Part shown: positions 49,856-58,276 of the stretch, piece by piece
How the letters are laid out: every line of letters starts with the position of its first letter
Position numbering within the stretch: the first letter of the stretch is position 1
Assembly (NCBI RefSeq): GCF_026339935.1
Contig: NZ_JAPEPX010000001.1
Span: 804,501 to 868,500, forward strand
Reading direction: 5' to 3'
Origin: Streptomyces sp. NBC_01551
Lineage (GTDB): Bacteria > Actinomycetota > Actinomycetes > Streptomycetales > Streptomycetaceae
Length of the DNA stretch: 64,000 nucleotides
Program-made: the position numbers and the translations under genes
Notes under the pieces: model-generated
Told to the model about the DNA's origin: nothing
The model's input: only the letters and a program-made list of their open reading frames with translations
Database searches by the model: none

Positions 49856-52003
49856 TCAGGGCGTCCCGGTCGTCTCGGGATCGTTCGTGCGGCCCACCAG
49901 GATCACGACGGAGCGGGGGCCTATGAGGTACTTGCCGGCGTTGTCCAGCTCCTGCTCCGCACCGGGGGTGCGGATGTCGTACGGCGCCTCGGCCCCGGTG
50001 TCGGCGAACAGGTGCCAGCTCCGTCCGCCCGGGAGGGCGGGCAGTTCCAGGTCGTGCGACTCCCAGTGCGAGTTCATGGCCACGTACACCACGTCGTCGT
50101 CCCCGGTGCCGCAGCGGGCCACCGCCAGCAGGCGGCTCTCCTGCGACCAGTCGGGCTGCCAGGCCCGCTCCCCGTGCCAGCTGATGTCGGGCAGCCCGAG
50201 GCTGTCCCGCATCCGGCCGGTGGGGTGGGCGGTGGAGCGCAGCTCGCGGTGGTGCTTGCGGAAGGCGATCATCTCCCGCGTGAACCGGAGCAGTTCGGCG
50301 TTCTCGTCGACCTGGTCCCAGTCGAACCAGGACAGCTCGTTGTCCTGGCAGTACGTGTTGTTGTTGCCCTGCTGGGTCCGTGCGACCTCGTCCCCGGACA
50401 GCAGCATCGGGATGCCCTGGCTGGTGAAGAGGATGGCGAGGGCGTTCTTCATCTGCCGCGTGCGCAGCGCGTTGACCTCGGGGTCGTCGGTCGGCCCCTC
50501 CGCCCCGCAGTTCCAGCTGGCGTTGTCGTTGCCGCCGTCGTTGTTGCCCTCGCCGTTGGCCTCGTTGTGCTTGTCGTTGTACGAGACCAGGTCGGCCAGG
50601 GTGAACCCGTCGTGCGCGGTCAGGAAGTTGACCGACGCCGACGTGCCGCGGCTGGAGTACAGGTCCGGCGAGCCGGCGATCCGGGTGGCGAGCTCCCCGG
50701 TGATCCCCGGGTCGCCCTTGAGGAAGCTGCGCACGGTGTCGCGGTACTTGCCGTTCCACTCGGCCCAGCGGCCGTACGCCGGGAAGTTGCCGACCTCGTA
50801 GAGGCCGCCCGCGTCCCACGCCTCGGCGATGAGCTTGGTGTGCCGCAGTACCGGGTCGTAGGCGAGCAGCTCCAGCAGCGGCGGGTTGGGCAGCGGCGTG
50901 CCGTCCAGGGACCGGCCGAGGATGGCGGCGAGGTCGAAGCGGAACCCGTCGATGTGGTAGTCGGCGACCCAGTGGCGCAGGCAGTCGAGCACGTAGTTGC
51001 GCACGACGGGGTGGTTGCAGTTGACCGTGTTGCCCGTGCCGCTGAAGTTGAAGTAGTACCCCTCGGGCGTGAGCATGTAGTACGTGGCGTTGTCGAGCCC
51101 CTTGAAGGAGATCGTCGGGCCCTGCTCGTTGCCCTCGGCGGTGTGGTTGAAGACGACGTCGAGGATGACCTCGATGCCGGCCGCGTGCAGGTCCTTGATC
51201 AGGGTGCGGAACTCGTCGCCCTGCATCCCGTAGCGTCCGGTGGCCGCGTAGCCGGCCTTGGGCGCGAAGAAGGCGACGGTGTTGTAGCCCCAGTAGTCGA
51301 AGAGCTGCTCGCCCGTCTCCGGGTTGCTGCGCGGGTTGTCGCTCTCGTCGAACTCGAACACCGGGAGGAGCTCGATGCAGTTCACGCCGAGTTCCTTCAG
51401 GTACGGGATCTTCTCCCGCAGCCCCGCGAAGGTGCCGGGCGCGGTGACGCCCGAGGAGGGGTGCCGGGTGAAGCCCCGCACGTGGGCCTCGTACACGACG
51501 AGGTCCTCGGCGGGGATGCCCAGCGGTGTGTCGTCGCCCCAGTCGAAGTCCTGGAGGCAGACGCGGGAGCGGTACTGGTAGCCGCGGCTGCGGTCCGGTT
51601 CCACGCCCCACACGTCGCGGCCCGCGATGAGCCGCGCGTAGGGGTCGGAGAGGACCTGGCGGGCGTCGAAGCGGTGGCCGGTGACCGGGTCGAAGGGGCC
51701 GTCGGCCCGGTAGCCGTACTCGATGTTCTCGTGGTCGAGGCCGAAGACCGTCATGGCGAAGACGCTGCCGGTGCGGAATTCCTCGGGGAATTCCAGCTCG
51801 GCCATCGGCTCGGGCTCTCCGCGCTTGTAGATGACCAGCGACATGGAGGTGGCCTGGTCGGAGAAGACGGAGAAACTGACCCCGCCGGGGACCACGTTGG
51901 CCCCGAACGGGAAGGGCTTGCCGGCGCGGACGCGGTACCCGCCCACCTCGTGGGTCGGGTACGCGTCGACGCGCAGGACCTGCTCGGACTGGGCCTCGGT
52001 CAT
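49856..52003 (-). CDS. glgX: Glycogen debranching enzyme GlgX (isoamylase type; array gene 11)
   Basis: 715 aa GH13 protein with an N-terminal CBM48 domain (FPFGANVVPGGVSFSVFSDQ) and the barrel motifs IEVILDVVFNHTAEGNE (region I), DGFRFDLA with nucleophile D357, IAEAWDAGG with acid/base E394 and FLTAHDGFTLADLVSYNDKH with D465. It cleaves alpha-1,6 branches of glycogen or phosphorylase-limit dextrin. Its placement between two STAS genes is unusual: the ATG overlaps the stop of STAS 2 by 4 nt. glgX usually sits with glg or tre genes, so this copy is likely specific to this array. Confidence 0.96.
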   Translation of the reverse strand: MTEAQSEQVLRVDAYPTHEVGGYRVRAGKPFPFGANVVPGGVSFSVFSDQATSMSLVIYKRGEPEPMAELEFPEEFRTGSVFAMTVFGLDHENIEYGYRADGPFDPVTGHRFDARQVLSDPYARLIAGRDVWGVEPDRSRGYQYRSRVCLQDFDWGDDTPLGIPAEDLVVYEAHVRGFTRHPSSGVTAPGTFAGLREKIPYLKELGVNCIELLPVFEFDESDNPRSNPETGEQLFDYWGYNTVAFFAPKAGYAATGRYGMQGDEFRTLIKDLHAAGIEVILDVVFNHTAEGNEQGPTISFKGLDNATYYMLTPEGYYFNFSGTGNTVNCNHPVVRNYVLDCLRHWVADYHIDGFRFDLAAILGRSLDGTPLPNPPLLELLAYDPVLRHTKLIAEAWDAGGLYEVGNFPAYGRWAEWNGKYRDTVRSFLKGDPGITGELATRIAGSPDLYSSRGTSASVNFLTAHDGFTLADLVSYNDKHNEANGEGNNDGGNDNASWNCGAEGPTDDPEVNALRTRQMKNALAILFTSQGIPMLLSGDEVARTQQGNNNTYCQDNELSWFDWDQVDENAELLRFTREMIAFRKHHRELRSTAHPTGRMRDSLGLPDISWHGERAWQPDWSQESRLLAVARCGTGDDDVVYVAMNSHWESHDLELPALPGGRSWHLFADTGAEAPYDIRTPGAEQELDNAGKYLIGPRSVVILVGRTNDPETTGTP

Positions 52004-52350
52004 CGCGCCGACCGTGCCTTGACCTTGGCCTCGGCGGCGGCGGCCTCGCCCGTCTCGAAGAAGTCGAGGAAGCCGGTGGCCGACATGACGAACCGGACTT
52101 CCTCGCTCACCCCGTAGAGGGTGACGGCGACCCCGGCGTGCTGGGCCTCGCGGTAGACGACGAGCAGGGTGCGCAGCCCCGCGCTGGAGACGTAGGTGAC
52201 GGCCGTAAGGTCGATGCGCAGCGGCCGGCCCTCCCGGACGAGCGGCAGCAGCGTCTGCAGCATCGCTCCGGAGGTCTCGCTGTTGATCTCGCCGGTGGCG
52301 ACGAGCACGGTGCCCGTCTTGTTCCGGCGTTCCTTCAGGTTGAGAGTCAT
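52000..52350 (-). CDS. STAS-domain anti-sigma factor antagonist 2 (array gene 10)
   Basis: 116 aa. VLVATGEINSETSGAMLQTL and the phospho-loop IDLTAVTYVSSAGLRTLLVV, with Ser at YVSSAG, are typical of antagonist proteins with an intact site, unlike the MASAG of its neighbour. A short Ala/Lys-rich C-terminal tail follows. It overlaps glgX by 4 nt (ATGA), so translation of the debranching enzyme is coupled to that of a regulatory protein. Confidence 0.93.
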   Translation of the reverse strand: MTLNLKERRNKTGTVLVATGEINSETSGAMLQTLLPLVREGRPLRIDLTAVTYVSSAGLRTLLVVYREAQHAGVAVTLYGVSEEVRFVMSATGFLDFFETGEAAAAEAKVKARSAR

Positions 52351-52387
52351 GATGTTCCCCTCTTCTCGGGGCGCCCCCCGTTGGGCC

Positions 52388-54208
52388 TTACTTGGTCACC
52401 GGCCGCAGCCGGACCTTGACCTTGACCCGCCCCTGGACGTCGGGCAGCCGGACCGTGAGGCCGTCCGCGTCGAAGTCGGTCCACGGCTTCTCGTCGATCT
52501 CGACGGACGCGACCTTGACCGAGCCCGCGGGCAGCAGGTCGGGCGAGACGCGCAGCACGCGGTCGGGCAGGTTGGTCGGGTCGGGCTGGAAGTGGAAGTC
52601 CATTTCCCGGCCGTTGATGAGCAGGTTGTTGTAGACGGCGGAGAGGTAGCAGAGCTCCGCCGAGTGGTACATGGACATCGAGTGACTGCCCTTGAGCCGC
52701 TCCGTGCCGAGCAGGTACGGCATACCGCTGGCGAGCACGTTGAAGTAGACGGCTCCCTCGTCGTGGTCGAGGAAGAACGTGTTGTAGAAGGCCTGCGCCT
52801 GCCGGGCCTCGCGCAGGAAGTCGTCGCCGCCGACGGTGCCGTTCAGGATGAGGTAGGCGAGGATCGCCTGCTCCTGCTGCCACCAGGCCTTGCGGTCGTG
52901 CCAGGCGAAACGATACGTCTCCTGGTCGCCCTGCTTGACCCGCTCGACGACGTCGTACCAGCCGCCGCGCTGCACGTCGCTGCCGACGGCCGGCATGATC
53001 TCGCCGATCTTCTTGGCGAGGTCCTCGTACGCCGGCTTGGCCTTCAGCGAGTTCATCCGCATCAGGTTCCAGGCGATCTTCAGGTTGTGCCCGACGACCG
53101 CGCGGTTCTGCTGCCAGCTGTGCGCGGTGTCGTGCGACCAGTCGCGGAAGAAGCGCTCCTGGACGAAGGGGCTGTTCTTGTAGTCCGGGAACTTGTCCGC
53201 GATGGTGTCGAAGGTGTACTCGAGGAAGTCGGCGTACGTCTGGTCGCCGGTCGCCAGGTACAGGTTGATGAGGTACGCGGGCGCGTGGTCGCCGACCGAG
53301 TTCCAGTTCTTGCGCTCGGCGTTCTCGCCGAGGGACTCGTGGTCCGCGCTGAACAGGATCGGGTCGATGTGCGAGTAGTAGCCGCCCTGCTCCGGGTCCT
53401 TGAAGAACTTGTCGAACAGCCGGATCGTGGCGTCCGCGTCGTTCTTGATCCGGATGTCACCGGTGACGCGGTACGTCTGGATGGGGCCGGCGAGCGCGTA
53501 GATCTGCTCGTACATCGGGATCGCGTCGTAGTCGTCGGAGAACTCCGAGGTGAACAGCTTGCGTTCGGAGTCACCGTCCACGCTGATGCCGTGGTACCAG
53601 AAGACCACGTCCTCCTCGCCGTCCACGACCCGCATGTGCTTGCGCAGGTACTCGGTGCCGCGCTCGGCGACCTCCAGGTACTCGTCCTTGCCGGTCAGCA
53701 GGTAGGCCGAGGCCATGCCGTAGACCAGTCGGGAGATCGTGTCGGTCTCCTGGACGTGGCTGGCGGTCTTGTCGCCGCCGAGGCGGATCTCGGTGCGGTA
53801 CTCGGTGAAGTCCACCGGCCCGTCACCGAACTGTGCCCGGATGTAGAAGTCGGCCAGCGACTCGATCTGCTTGACCCACCAGCTGCCCTCCTCGAAGCGG
53901 TAGTCCTCCGCCCCGCGGCCCAGGAACACCAGGCGCTTGGCGTCGAAGCGGCCGCCGTGCTCCGGGTAGAAGACGCCGTAGACGAAGAGGAACCGGCCCG
54001 GCGAGAGCATCTCGTCGATGTGCCCGGAGGCGTCGATGTACGGCTCGTCCAGGTTGCGGACCAGCTCGGCGCTCGGGTCGCCGGCCAGCGAGACGTCGAA
54101 CTCGCGGCCGTCCGAGGTCTTCAGCCGCAGCAGCCTGGAGCCGGAGTCGAAGCGGACGACGTAGCCCGCGATGGTGTCGGAGAAGGAGAAGCTCACGGCG
54201 TCCGCCAT
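52388..54208 (-). CDS. AGE-family epimerase/isomerase-like (alpha/alpha)6-barrel protein (array gene 9)
   Basis: 606 aa. After a beta-rich N-terminal domain (residues 1-140), the central part (about 150-500) is an (alpha/alpha)6 barrel of the N-acylglucosamine 2-epimerase type: SRLVYGMASAYLLTGKDEYL, QIYALAGPIQTYRVTGD, DGGYYS-like QGGYYSHIDP, VVGHNLKIAWNLMRM (His-x-x-x-Ala-Trp pattern) and RFAWHDRKAWWQQEQAI. A C-terminal beta domain follows. Epimerisation of a sugar, or isomerisation of an uncommon substrate, is possible; the extra domains are unlike standard 400-aa epimerases. ATG 54208 (AAGGACG upstream) is preferred over GTG 54217. Confidence 0.83.
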   Translation of the reverse strand: MADAVSFSFSDTIAGYVVRFDSGSRLLRLKTSDGREFDVSLAGDPSAELVRNLDEPYIDASGHIDEMLSPGRFLFVYGVFYPEHGGRFDAKRLVFLGRGAEDYRFEEGSWWVKQIESLADFYIRAQFGDGPVDFTEYRTEIRLGGDKTASHVQETDTISRLVYGMASAYLLTGKDEYLEVAERGTEYLRKHMRVVDGEEDVVFWYHGISVDGDSERKLFTSEFSDDYDAIPMYEQIYALAGPIQTYRVTGDIRIKNDADATIRLFDKFFKDPEQGGYYSHIDPILFSADHESLGENAERKNWNSVGDHAPAYLINLYLATGDQTYADFLEYTFDTIADKFPDYKNSPFVQERFFRDWSHDTAHSWQQNRAVVGHNLKIAWNLMRMNSLKAKPAYEDLAKKIGEIMPAVGSDVQRGGWYDVVERVKQGDQETYRFAWHDRKAWWQQEQAILAYLILNGTVGGDDFLREARQAQAFYNTFFLDHDEGAVYFNVLASGMPYLLGTERLKGSHSMSMYHSAELCYLSAVYNNLLINGREMDFHFQPDPTNLPDRVLRVSPDLLPAGSVKVASVEIDEKPWTDFDADGLTVRLPDVQGRVKVKVRLRPVTK

Positions 54209-54209
54209 G

Positions 54210-54638
54210 TCATGCACCGTCCTTATTCTCTGAAGGCGTGCGGTCGTCCTCGAACCCCTGGCTGACCTCGACGATCACCCCGTCGGGATCGCGGACCCAC
54301 ACGGTCCGCCACCCGCAGATGAAGTCGTCGAAGTCCAGTGGCCCCAGGGTCACTTCGGCCGCGTCGCCCAGCGATGCCAGGAACGCGTCCACGCTGTCGG
54401 TCTGAAAGGCCAGGTGGCGCATCCGGCCGGGCGCCTGCGGCCCGTCGTCGTGCGCCTGGCGCGCCGGTTCGGCGTCGGCCGCGAAGAGCTCCAGGTACGC
54501 GTCCCCCTTGCGCAGGAACACGATCCGGGCCTCCCCGAGGTCGACCACCCGGGCCCGGGTGAAGCCGAAGTACCGGGTGTAGAACTCCTCGGTCGTCTTC
54601 TGGTCCGTGCAGTTGAGGCCCACGTGGGACCAGACCAT
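54210..54638 (-). CDS. VOC-superfamily (glyoxalase/bleomycin-resistance-like) protein (array gene 8)
   Basis: 142 aa with two betaalphabetabetabeta modules: VWSHVGLNCTDQKTTEEFYT and RMRHLAFQTDSVDAFLASLG, ending in RTVWVRDPDGVIVEVSQG. Metal ligands are probably His in SHVGLN, His in RHLAF and Glu in VIVEVS, as in glyoxalase I or dioxygenases. Two near-identical ribosome-site/start units, GGGGGAGCG-N4-ATG, occur at 54662 and 54638; I chose the second because the fold starts there. It lies directly before the AGE-like gene (TGACATG junction). Confidence 0.87.
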   Translation of the reverse strand: MVWSHVGLNCTDQKTTEEFYTRYFGFTRARVVDLGEARIVFLRKGDAYLELFAADAEPARQAHDDGPQAPGRMRHLAFQTDSVDAFLASLGDAAEVTLGPLDFDDFICGWRTVWVRDPDGVIVEVSQGFEDDRTPSENKDGA

Positions 54639-54661
54639 CACGCGCTCCCCCGCGCCGGGCA

Positions 54662-55273
54662 TCAGGCGCTCCCCCGGCCCCGCCCCGCCGCGATCAGCTC
54701 GATGATCCGGCGGGCGAAGAGGTGGTGGTGCGCGCCGGTGCGGCCGGTGACCAGGTCCCCGTCGACCACGACGTCCTCGTTGACGTACTCGGCGCCCATG
54801 TTGCGGACGTCGCCGATGAGGTTGTTGTGGCACACCACCTTGCGGCCGCGGATCTTGCCGGGGATCGAGGCGGCCAGCCACATGCCGTGGCAGATGATCC
54901 CCTTGAGGACCGTCGGCTCCTCGAAGGCCCGGCGCAGCAGCTCCGTCGCCGGCGCCAGCACGTCCACGTCCTCGGTGTAGCGCAGCCGGTCGGCCACCAT
55001 GCCCGAGGGCACGATGATCGCGGCGTACCGGCGCAGCTCCTCGTCGCTCAGCCCCTCCAGGGACTTGTCGGCGGTGAACGGCGCCCGGTACTCGTGTCCC
55101 GAGAAGGTGATGGAGTCGTTGCCCCACAGCCGGGTCAGGAAGTCGACCTCGGCGCCCTCCTCGGCGAACCGGTGCTGGTAGTAGAAGATCTCCGGCTCGT
55201 AGAAGTCGCTCTCGACCAGGACCGCGATCCGGGTCCCGGACAGCGCGCCCTCGCGCAGTACGGCGTCAGGCAC
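54662..55273 (-). CDS. DJ-1/PfpI-family protein 2 (array gene 7)
   Basis: 203 aa. IAVLVESDFYEPEIFYYQHR (with the family Glu), VPSGMVADRLRYTED and the nucleophile C128 in GIICHGMWLAAS are intact, and GAEYVNEDVVVDGDLVTGRT is typical of PfpI/YhbO glyoxalase or deglycase-like proteins. It is a different branch from the other two DJ-1 proteins of this array. Its start overlaps the end of the GMC oxidoreductase gene by 8 nt. Confidence 0.92.
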   Translation of the reverse strand: MPDAVLREGALSGTRIAVLVESDFYEPEIFYYQHRFAEEGAEVDFLTRLWGNDSITFSGHEYRAPFTADKSLEGLSDEELRRYAAIIVPSGMVADRLRYTEDVDVLAPATELLRRAFEEPTVLKGIICHGMWLAASIPGKIRGRKVVCHNNLIGDVRNMGAEYVNEDVVVDGDLVTGRTGAHHHLFARRIIELIAAGRGRGSA

Positions 55274-56870
55274 GGGAGGTCCCCCTCAGGAAGTCCGCCG
55301 CGCGCTCGGCGATCATCGCGATGGCGGTGTGGCAGTTGCCCGACGGCACGGCGGGCATCACGCTGGCGTCGACGACGCGCAGGTTCCGTACGCCGTGCAC
55401 CCGCAGCTCGGGATCGACGACGGAGAGGTCGTCGATGCCCATGCGGCAGGAGCCGGCCTGGTGGTGGTAGCTCTCCGACTTCTGCTTCACGAAGGTCCGC
55501 AGCTCGTCGTCCGTGACGTGGCCGGGCCCGGGCTGGAGTTCCTGCTTGTACCAGGGCGAGAAGGCCGAGGTCGCGAAGATCTCGCGGGCGGTCTTGACGC
55601 CCTGCACCATCCGCTCCAGGTCCCACCGGTCGCCCAGGTAGTTCGGGTGGATCAGCGGGTGGGCCAGCGGGTCGGCGCTCGCCAGCCTGATCCAGCCGCG
55701 CGAGACGGGGCGCACGACACCGGGCAGGATGCTCACCGTGTTGGGGTGGTCCTGGCCGACGATCACGTCGAACGGCACGTGGACGAAGGCGATCTGCAGG
55801 TCGGGAGCGGGCAGACCCGGCTGGGAGGCCAGGAATAGAGCGCTCTCGGAGAGGTTCTGCGCCGGCGGCGGCAGCTCCTGCGTGACCTCCGCCATCAGCC
55901 CGGTCAGGACGTGGTTGTGGAAGTTCTCGCCGACCCCGGGCAGGGCCGCGGTGAGCTTGACGCCGTGCTCGCGCAGCTGCTCGGGGTGCCCGATGCCGGA
56001 GAGCAGCAGCAGCTTCGGGGACTCGATCGCCCCGGCGGCCACGATCACCTCCCGGCGGGCCCGCACGGTGCGCGGCCCCGGCTCGCCGGCCGTGTCGCCG
56101 ACGGTGCGGCCCGGGAACTCGGCGGGCGGCGCGAGCTGGGCGTACTCGACGCCCGTGCAGGTGTCGCCGTCGAAGAGCAGCCGGGTGGTCTGCGCGCTGG
56201 TGCGCAGGGTCAGGTTGGGGCGCTCCAGCGCCGGCTCCAGGTAGGCGGCGAGGGCGCCCTGGCGGCGGCCGTCGGCCACGTCGATGTGGTGCCAGCCGGT
56301 CCCGAAGAGCCCGCGCCGGGGCCCGTCGGTGTTGAAGTCGGCGATCTCCTCGTGGCCGAGCTCGACGGCCGCGTCGATGAAGGCACGGGAGACCGGGTTG
56401 GGCCCGTGCTGCCCGGCGTTGGTGATGCGCTGCGGGCCGCGGGTGCCGGTGGTGGCGGCGGTCGCGTCCTCCTGGCCCTCCAGCAGGGCGAAGTACGGCA
56501 GGACGTCCTCGTGCGCCCAGCCGGCCGCGCCCTGGTAGGCCCAGTTGTCGAAGTCCGAGGCGTGGCCCCGGATGTGCATCATGATGTACAGGTTGCTGCT
56601 GCCGCCGGGGGCCTTGCCGCGCGGCTCGTACGTACGGCGCCCGTCCAGGCCGGGCTGCGGGACGCTGGTGTAGCCCCAGTCGACGGGCCCGCCGAGCAGC
56701 TTGTACCAGGAGGACGGGTCGTCCACCTCGGGCGGGATCCGGGAGCCGCCGGCCTCCAGGACCAGGACGGAGACGTCCGGGTCCTCGGAGAGGCGGTTCG
56801 CCAGGACGCTGCCGGCGGTACCGGATCCCACGATGACGTAGTCGTACTCGTCTGTGTCGGCGATAGCCAC
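55266..56870 (-). CDS. GMC-family FAD oxidoreductase (array gene 6)
   Basis: 534 aa, choline-dehydrogenase/glucose-oxidase superfamily. Seen: FAD motif YVIVGSGTAGSVLANRLSED (residues 10-29), GMC signature region GGSSNLYIMMHIRG, VIVAAGAIESPKLLLLSGIG, and active-site His in SYHHQAGSCRMG and in SGNCHTAIAMIAER (His where many have Asn). It oxidises an alcohol or aldehyde hydrate, passing electrons to O2 or an acceptor. No signal peptide, so it is cytoplasmic. Confidence 0.94.
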   Translation of the reverse strand: MAIADTDEYDYVIVGSGTAGSVLANRLSEDPDVSVLVLEAGGSRIPPEVDDPSSWYKLLGGPVDWGYTSVPQPGLDGRRTYEPRGKAPGGSSNLYIMMHIRGHASDFDNWAYQGAAGWAHEDVLPYFALLEGQEDATAATTGTRGPQRITNAGQHGPNPVSRAFIDAAVELGHEEIADFNTDGPRRGLFGTGWHHIDVADGRRQGALAAYLEPALERPNLTLRTSAQTTRLLFDGDTCTGVEYAQLAPPAEFPGRTVGDTAGEPGPRTVRARREVIVAAGAIESPKLLLLSGIGHPEQLREHGVKLTAALPGVGENFHNHVLTGLMAEVTQELPPPAQNLSESALFLASQPGLPAPDLQIAFVHVPFDVIVGQDHPNTVSILPGVVRPVSRGWIRLASADPLAHPLIHPNYLGDRWDLERMVQGVKTAREIFATSAFSPWYKQELQPGPGHVTDDELRTFVKQKSESYHHQAGSCRMGIDDLSVVDPELRVHGVRNLRVVDASVMPAVPSGNCHTAIAMIAERAADFLRGTSRA

Positions 56871-56883
56871 GAGTCGGCCCCCC

Positions 56884-57264
56884 TCAGCCCTGGCTCAGCA
56901 CCTGGAAGGGGACGGTGTCGTGGTAGTTCGCCATGTACGCGATCTTTCCGTCCACGATCCGGAAGAAGTTCATGACCTCGGCCTCGATCGCCTCGCCGGA
57001 GGCGCTGACGGCGCTGAGGTGGGAGACGGCCGCGGCCTTCTCCCCGTCGACGAGGAAGTGCACGGGCTTGTTCTGGAAGACGCGGTACATCGTCCCCATG
57101 CCCTTCATCATCGAGCGCAGGACCTCCAGGCCCTCGATGTGGCCGGCGAGCTGCTCGTCCATGACCTGGTCGTCGGCGAACAGGTCGCACCAGCGGTCCC
57201 AGTCCCCGGCGTTGGCGTACTCGTAGTACTTCTCAAGGATCTGTCGTGCGTCCACGGCGCTCAT
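56884..57264 (-). CDS. SnoaL/NTF2-like protein (array gene 5)
   Basis: 126 aa: ILEKYYEYANAGDWDRWCDL, LFADDQVMDEQLAGHIEGLE, AVSHLSAVSASGEAIEAEVM and FFRIVDGKIAYMANYHD. His and Asp positions at the cavity mouth (HIEGLE, YHDTVPF) are compatible with a catalytic or binding role. It is the third of three consecutive SnoaL-like genes between the ThDP enzyme and the GMC oxidoreductase, 13 nt from the latter. The three share only low identity by eye. Confidence 0.88.
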   Translation of the reverse strand: MSAVDARQILEKYYEYANAGDWDRWCDLFADDQVMDEQLAGHIEGLEVLRSMMKGMGTMYRVFQNKPVHFLVDGEKAAAVSHLSAVSASGEAIEAEVMNFFRIVDGKIAYMANYHDTVPFQVLSQG

Positions 57265-57276
57265 CGCGCTCCTCCC

Positions 57277-57732
57277 CTATCGGTCCCGGCGGGTTCCGTC
57301 GGGCGCGAACGGCGCCCAGAACTGGCTGAATGCGGTGGCCGTGTCGCCGAAGAGCCCGTCGCGGCCCTCGACGATGCGGCCGCCGCGCCACCGCATGAAG
57401 TGGAATACGGGGTAGTCCATCCGCTCGTACGGGGACAGGCTCGCGGCGTCCGCGCCGTCCCGCAGGGCGACGTTGCGGCACACGTCGGCGCTGCAGTCCT
57501 CGCCGACGAGGACCGCCTGGATGTCCATCCGGAAGGTGCCGCCCGTGAGCTTGTGGGTCTGGCCCATCAGCTCCAGGAAGGCGTCCAGGCTCTCGTACCA
57601 GCCGGCCAGCGGGTGGCTGCCCGGCACCAGCCAGCGCAGGTCCTCGGAGTAGTACTCCAGGATGCGGGCGCGGTCTCCGGAGCCGAGGGCGGCGTAGGCG
57701 GCCTGGACGCGCTCGCGTGTCACTTCGGTCAT
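57277..57732 (-). CDS. SnoaL-like protein (array gene 4)
   Basis: 151 aa: VQAAYAALGSGDRARILEYY, LRWLVPGSHPLAGWYESLDA and FHFMRWRGGRIVEGRDGLFG. The W-x-V-P-G-x-H-P-L-x-G pattern is typical of ketosteroid-isomerase-like proteins. ATG 57732 has GGAGAAG upstream; the longer frame is an artefact. It is 12 nt before the next SnoaL gene. Confidence 0.87.
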   Translation of the reverse strand: MTEVTRERVQAAYAALGSGDRARILEYYSEDLRWLVPGSHPLAGWYESLDAFLELMGQTHKLTGGTFRMDIQAVLVGEDCSADVCRNVALRDGADAASLSPYERMDYPVFHFMRWRGGRIVEGRDGLFGDTATAFSQFWAPFAPDGTRRDR

Positions 57733-57755
57733 GGTGGCTTCTCCTTCGCCGGTGC

Positions 57756-58187
57756 TCAGAGGGAGCCGGAACCGGGCATCGGCGCCAGGTCGTTGACGGT
57801 GTACTGCTTGATCAGCGGCCCGTCGGGACCGGCCACCACCGTCCACGTCTGGTCGGCGTCGAAGCCGAGCCACTCGCTGCGGGCGGCCGGCGGGTCCCAG
57901 ATCTTGGCCTGCCAGTTGACGAGCACCCGGACGATGGCGCGGTCGCCCTCGATGACGGGCTCCACCTTCGTGACCGTGTGCACCTCGTCGAAGAACCGGT
58001 TGGTCACGGCCGCGTACCAGCGGCCGAAGCCCTCGGCTCCGAGGAAGGTGTCCTCGGGGACCTTGAACTCCAGGTCCTCGGTGATGAGTGCGAGCAGCCG
58101 GTCCAGCGGAAGGTGCTGGTCCAGGGCCACGTACCAGTTCTCGGCGAAGCTGCGGATCGCGTCCTCGGTCAGCCGTTCGGCGGGCAT
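57756..58187 (-). CDS. SnoaL-like protein (array gene 3)
   Basis: 143 aa: FAENWYVALDQHLPLDRLLA, LEFKVPEDTFLGAEGFGRWY and VRVLVNWQAKIWDPPAARSE, with NTF2-type fold. It starts at ATG 58187 with a strong AGGAGGAGACC. The 89-nt gap upstream to the ThDP enzyme is the largest inside the array. Function unknown, as for its two neighbours. Confidence 0.86.
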   Translation of the reverse strand: MPAERLTEDAIRSFAENWYVALDQHLPLDRLLALITEDLEFKVPEDTFLGAEGFGRWYAAVTNRFFDEVHTVTKVEPVIEGDRAIVRVLVNWQAKIWDPPAARSEWLGFDADQTWTVVAGPDGPLIKQYTVNDLAPMPGSGSL

Positions 58188-58276
58188 GCGGTCTCCTCCT
58201 GTCCGTACGGGTGTGGTGTGCGGGCGGGGCGTGCGAGCCGGCTCACGGGCGTCCGGTGGGCCGGCGGCGCCGTGCG

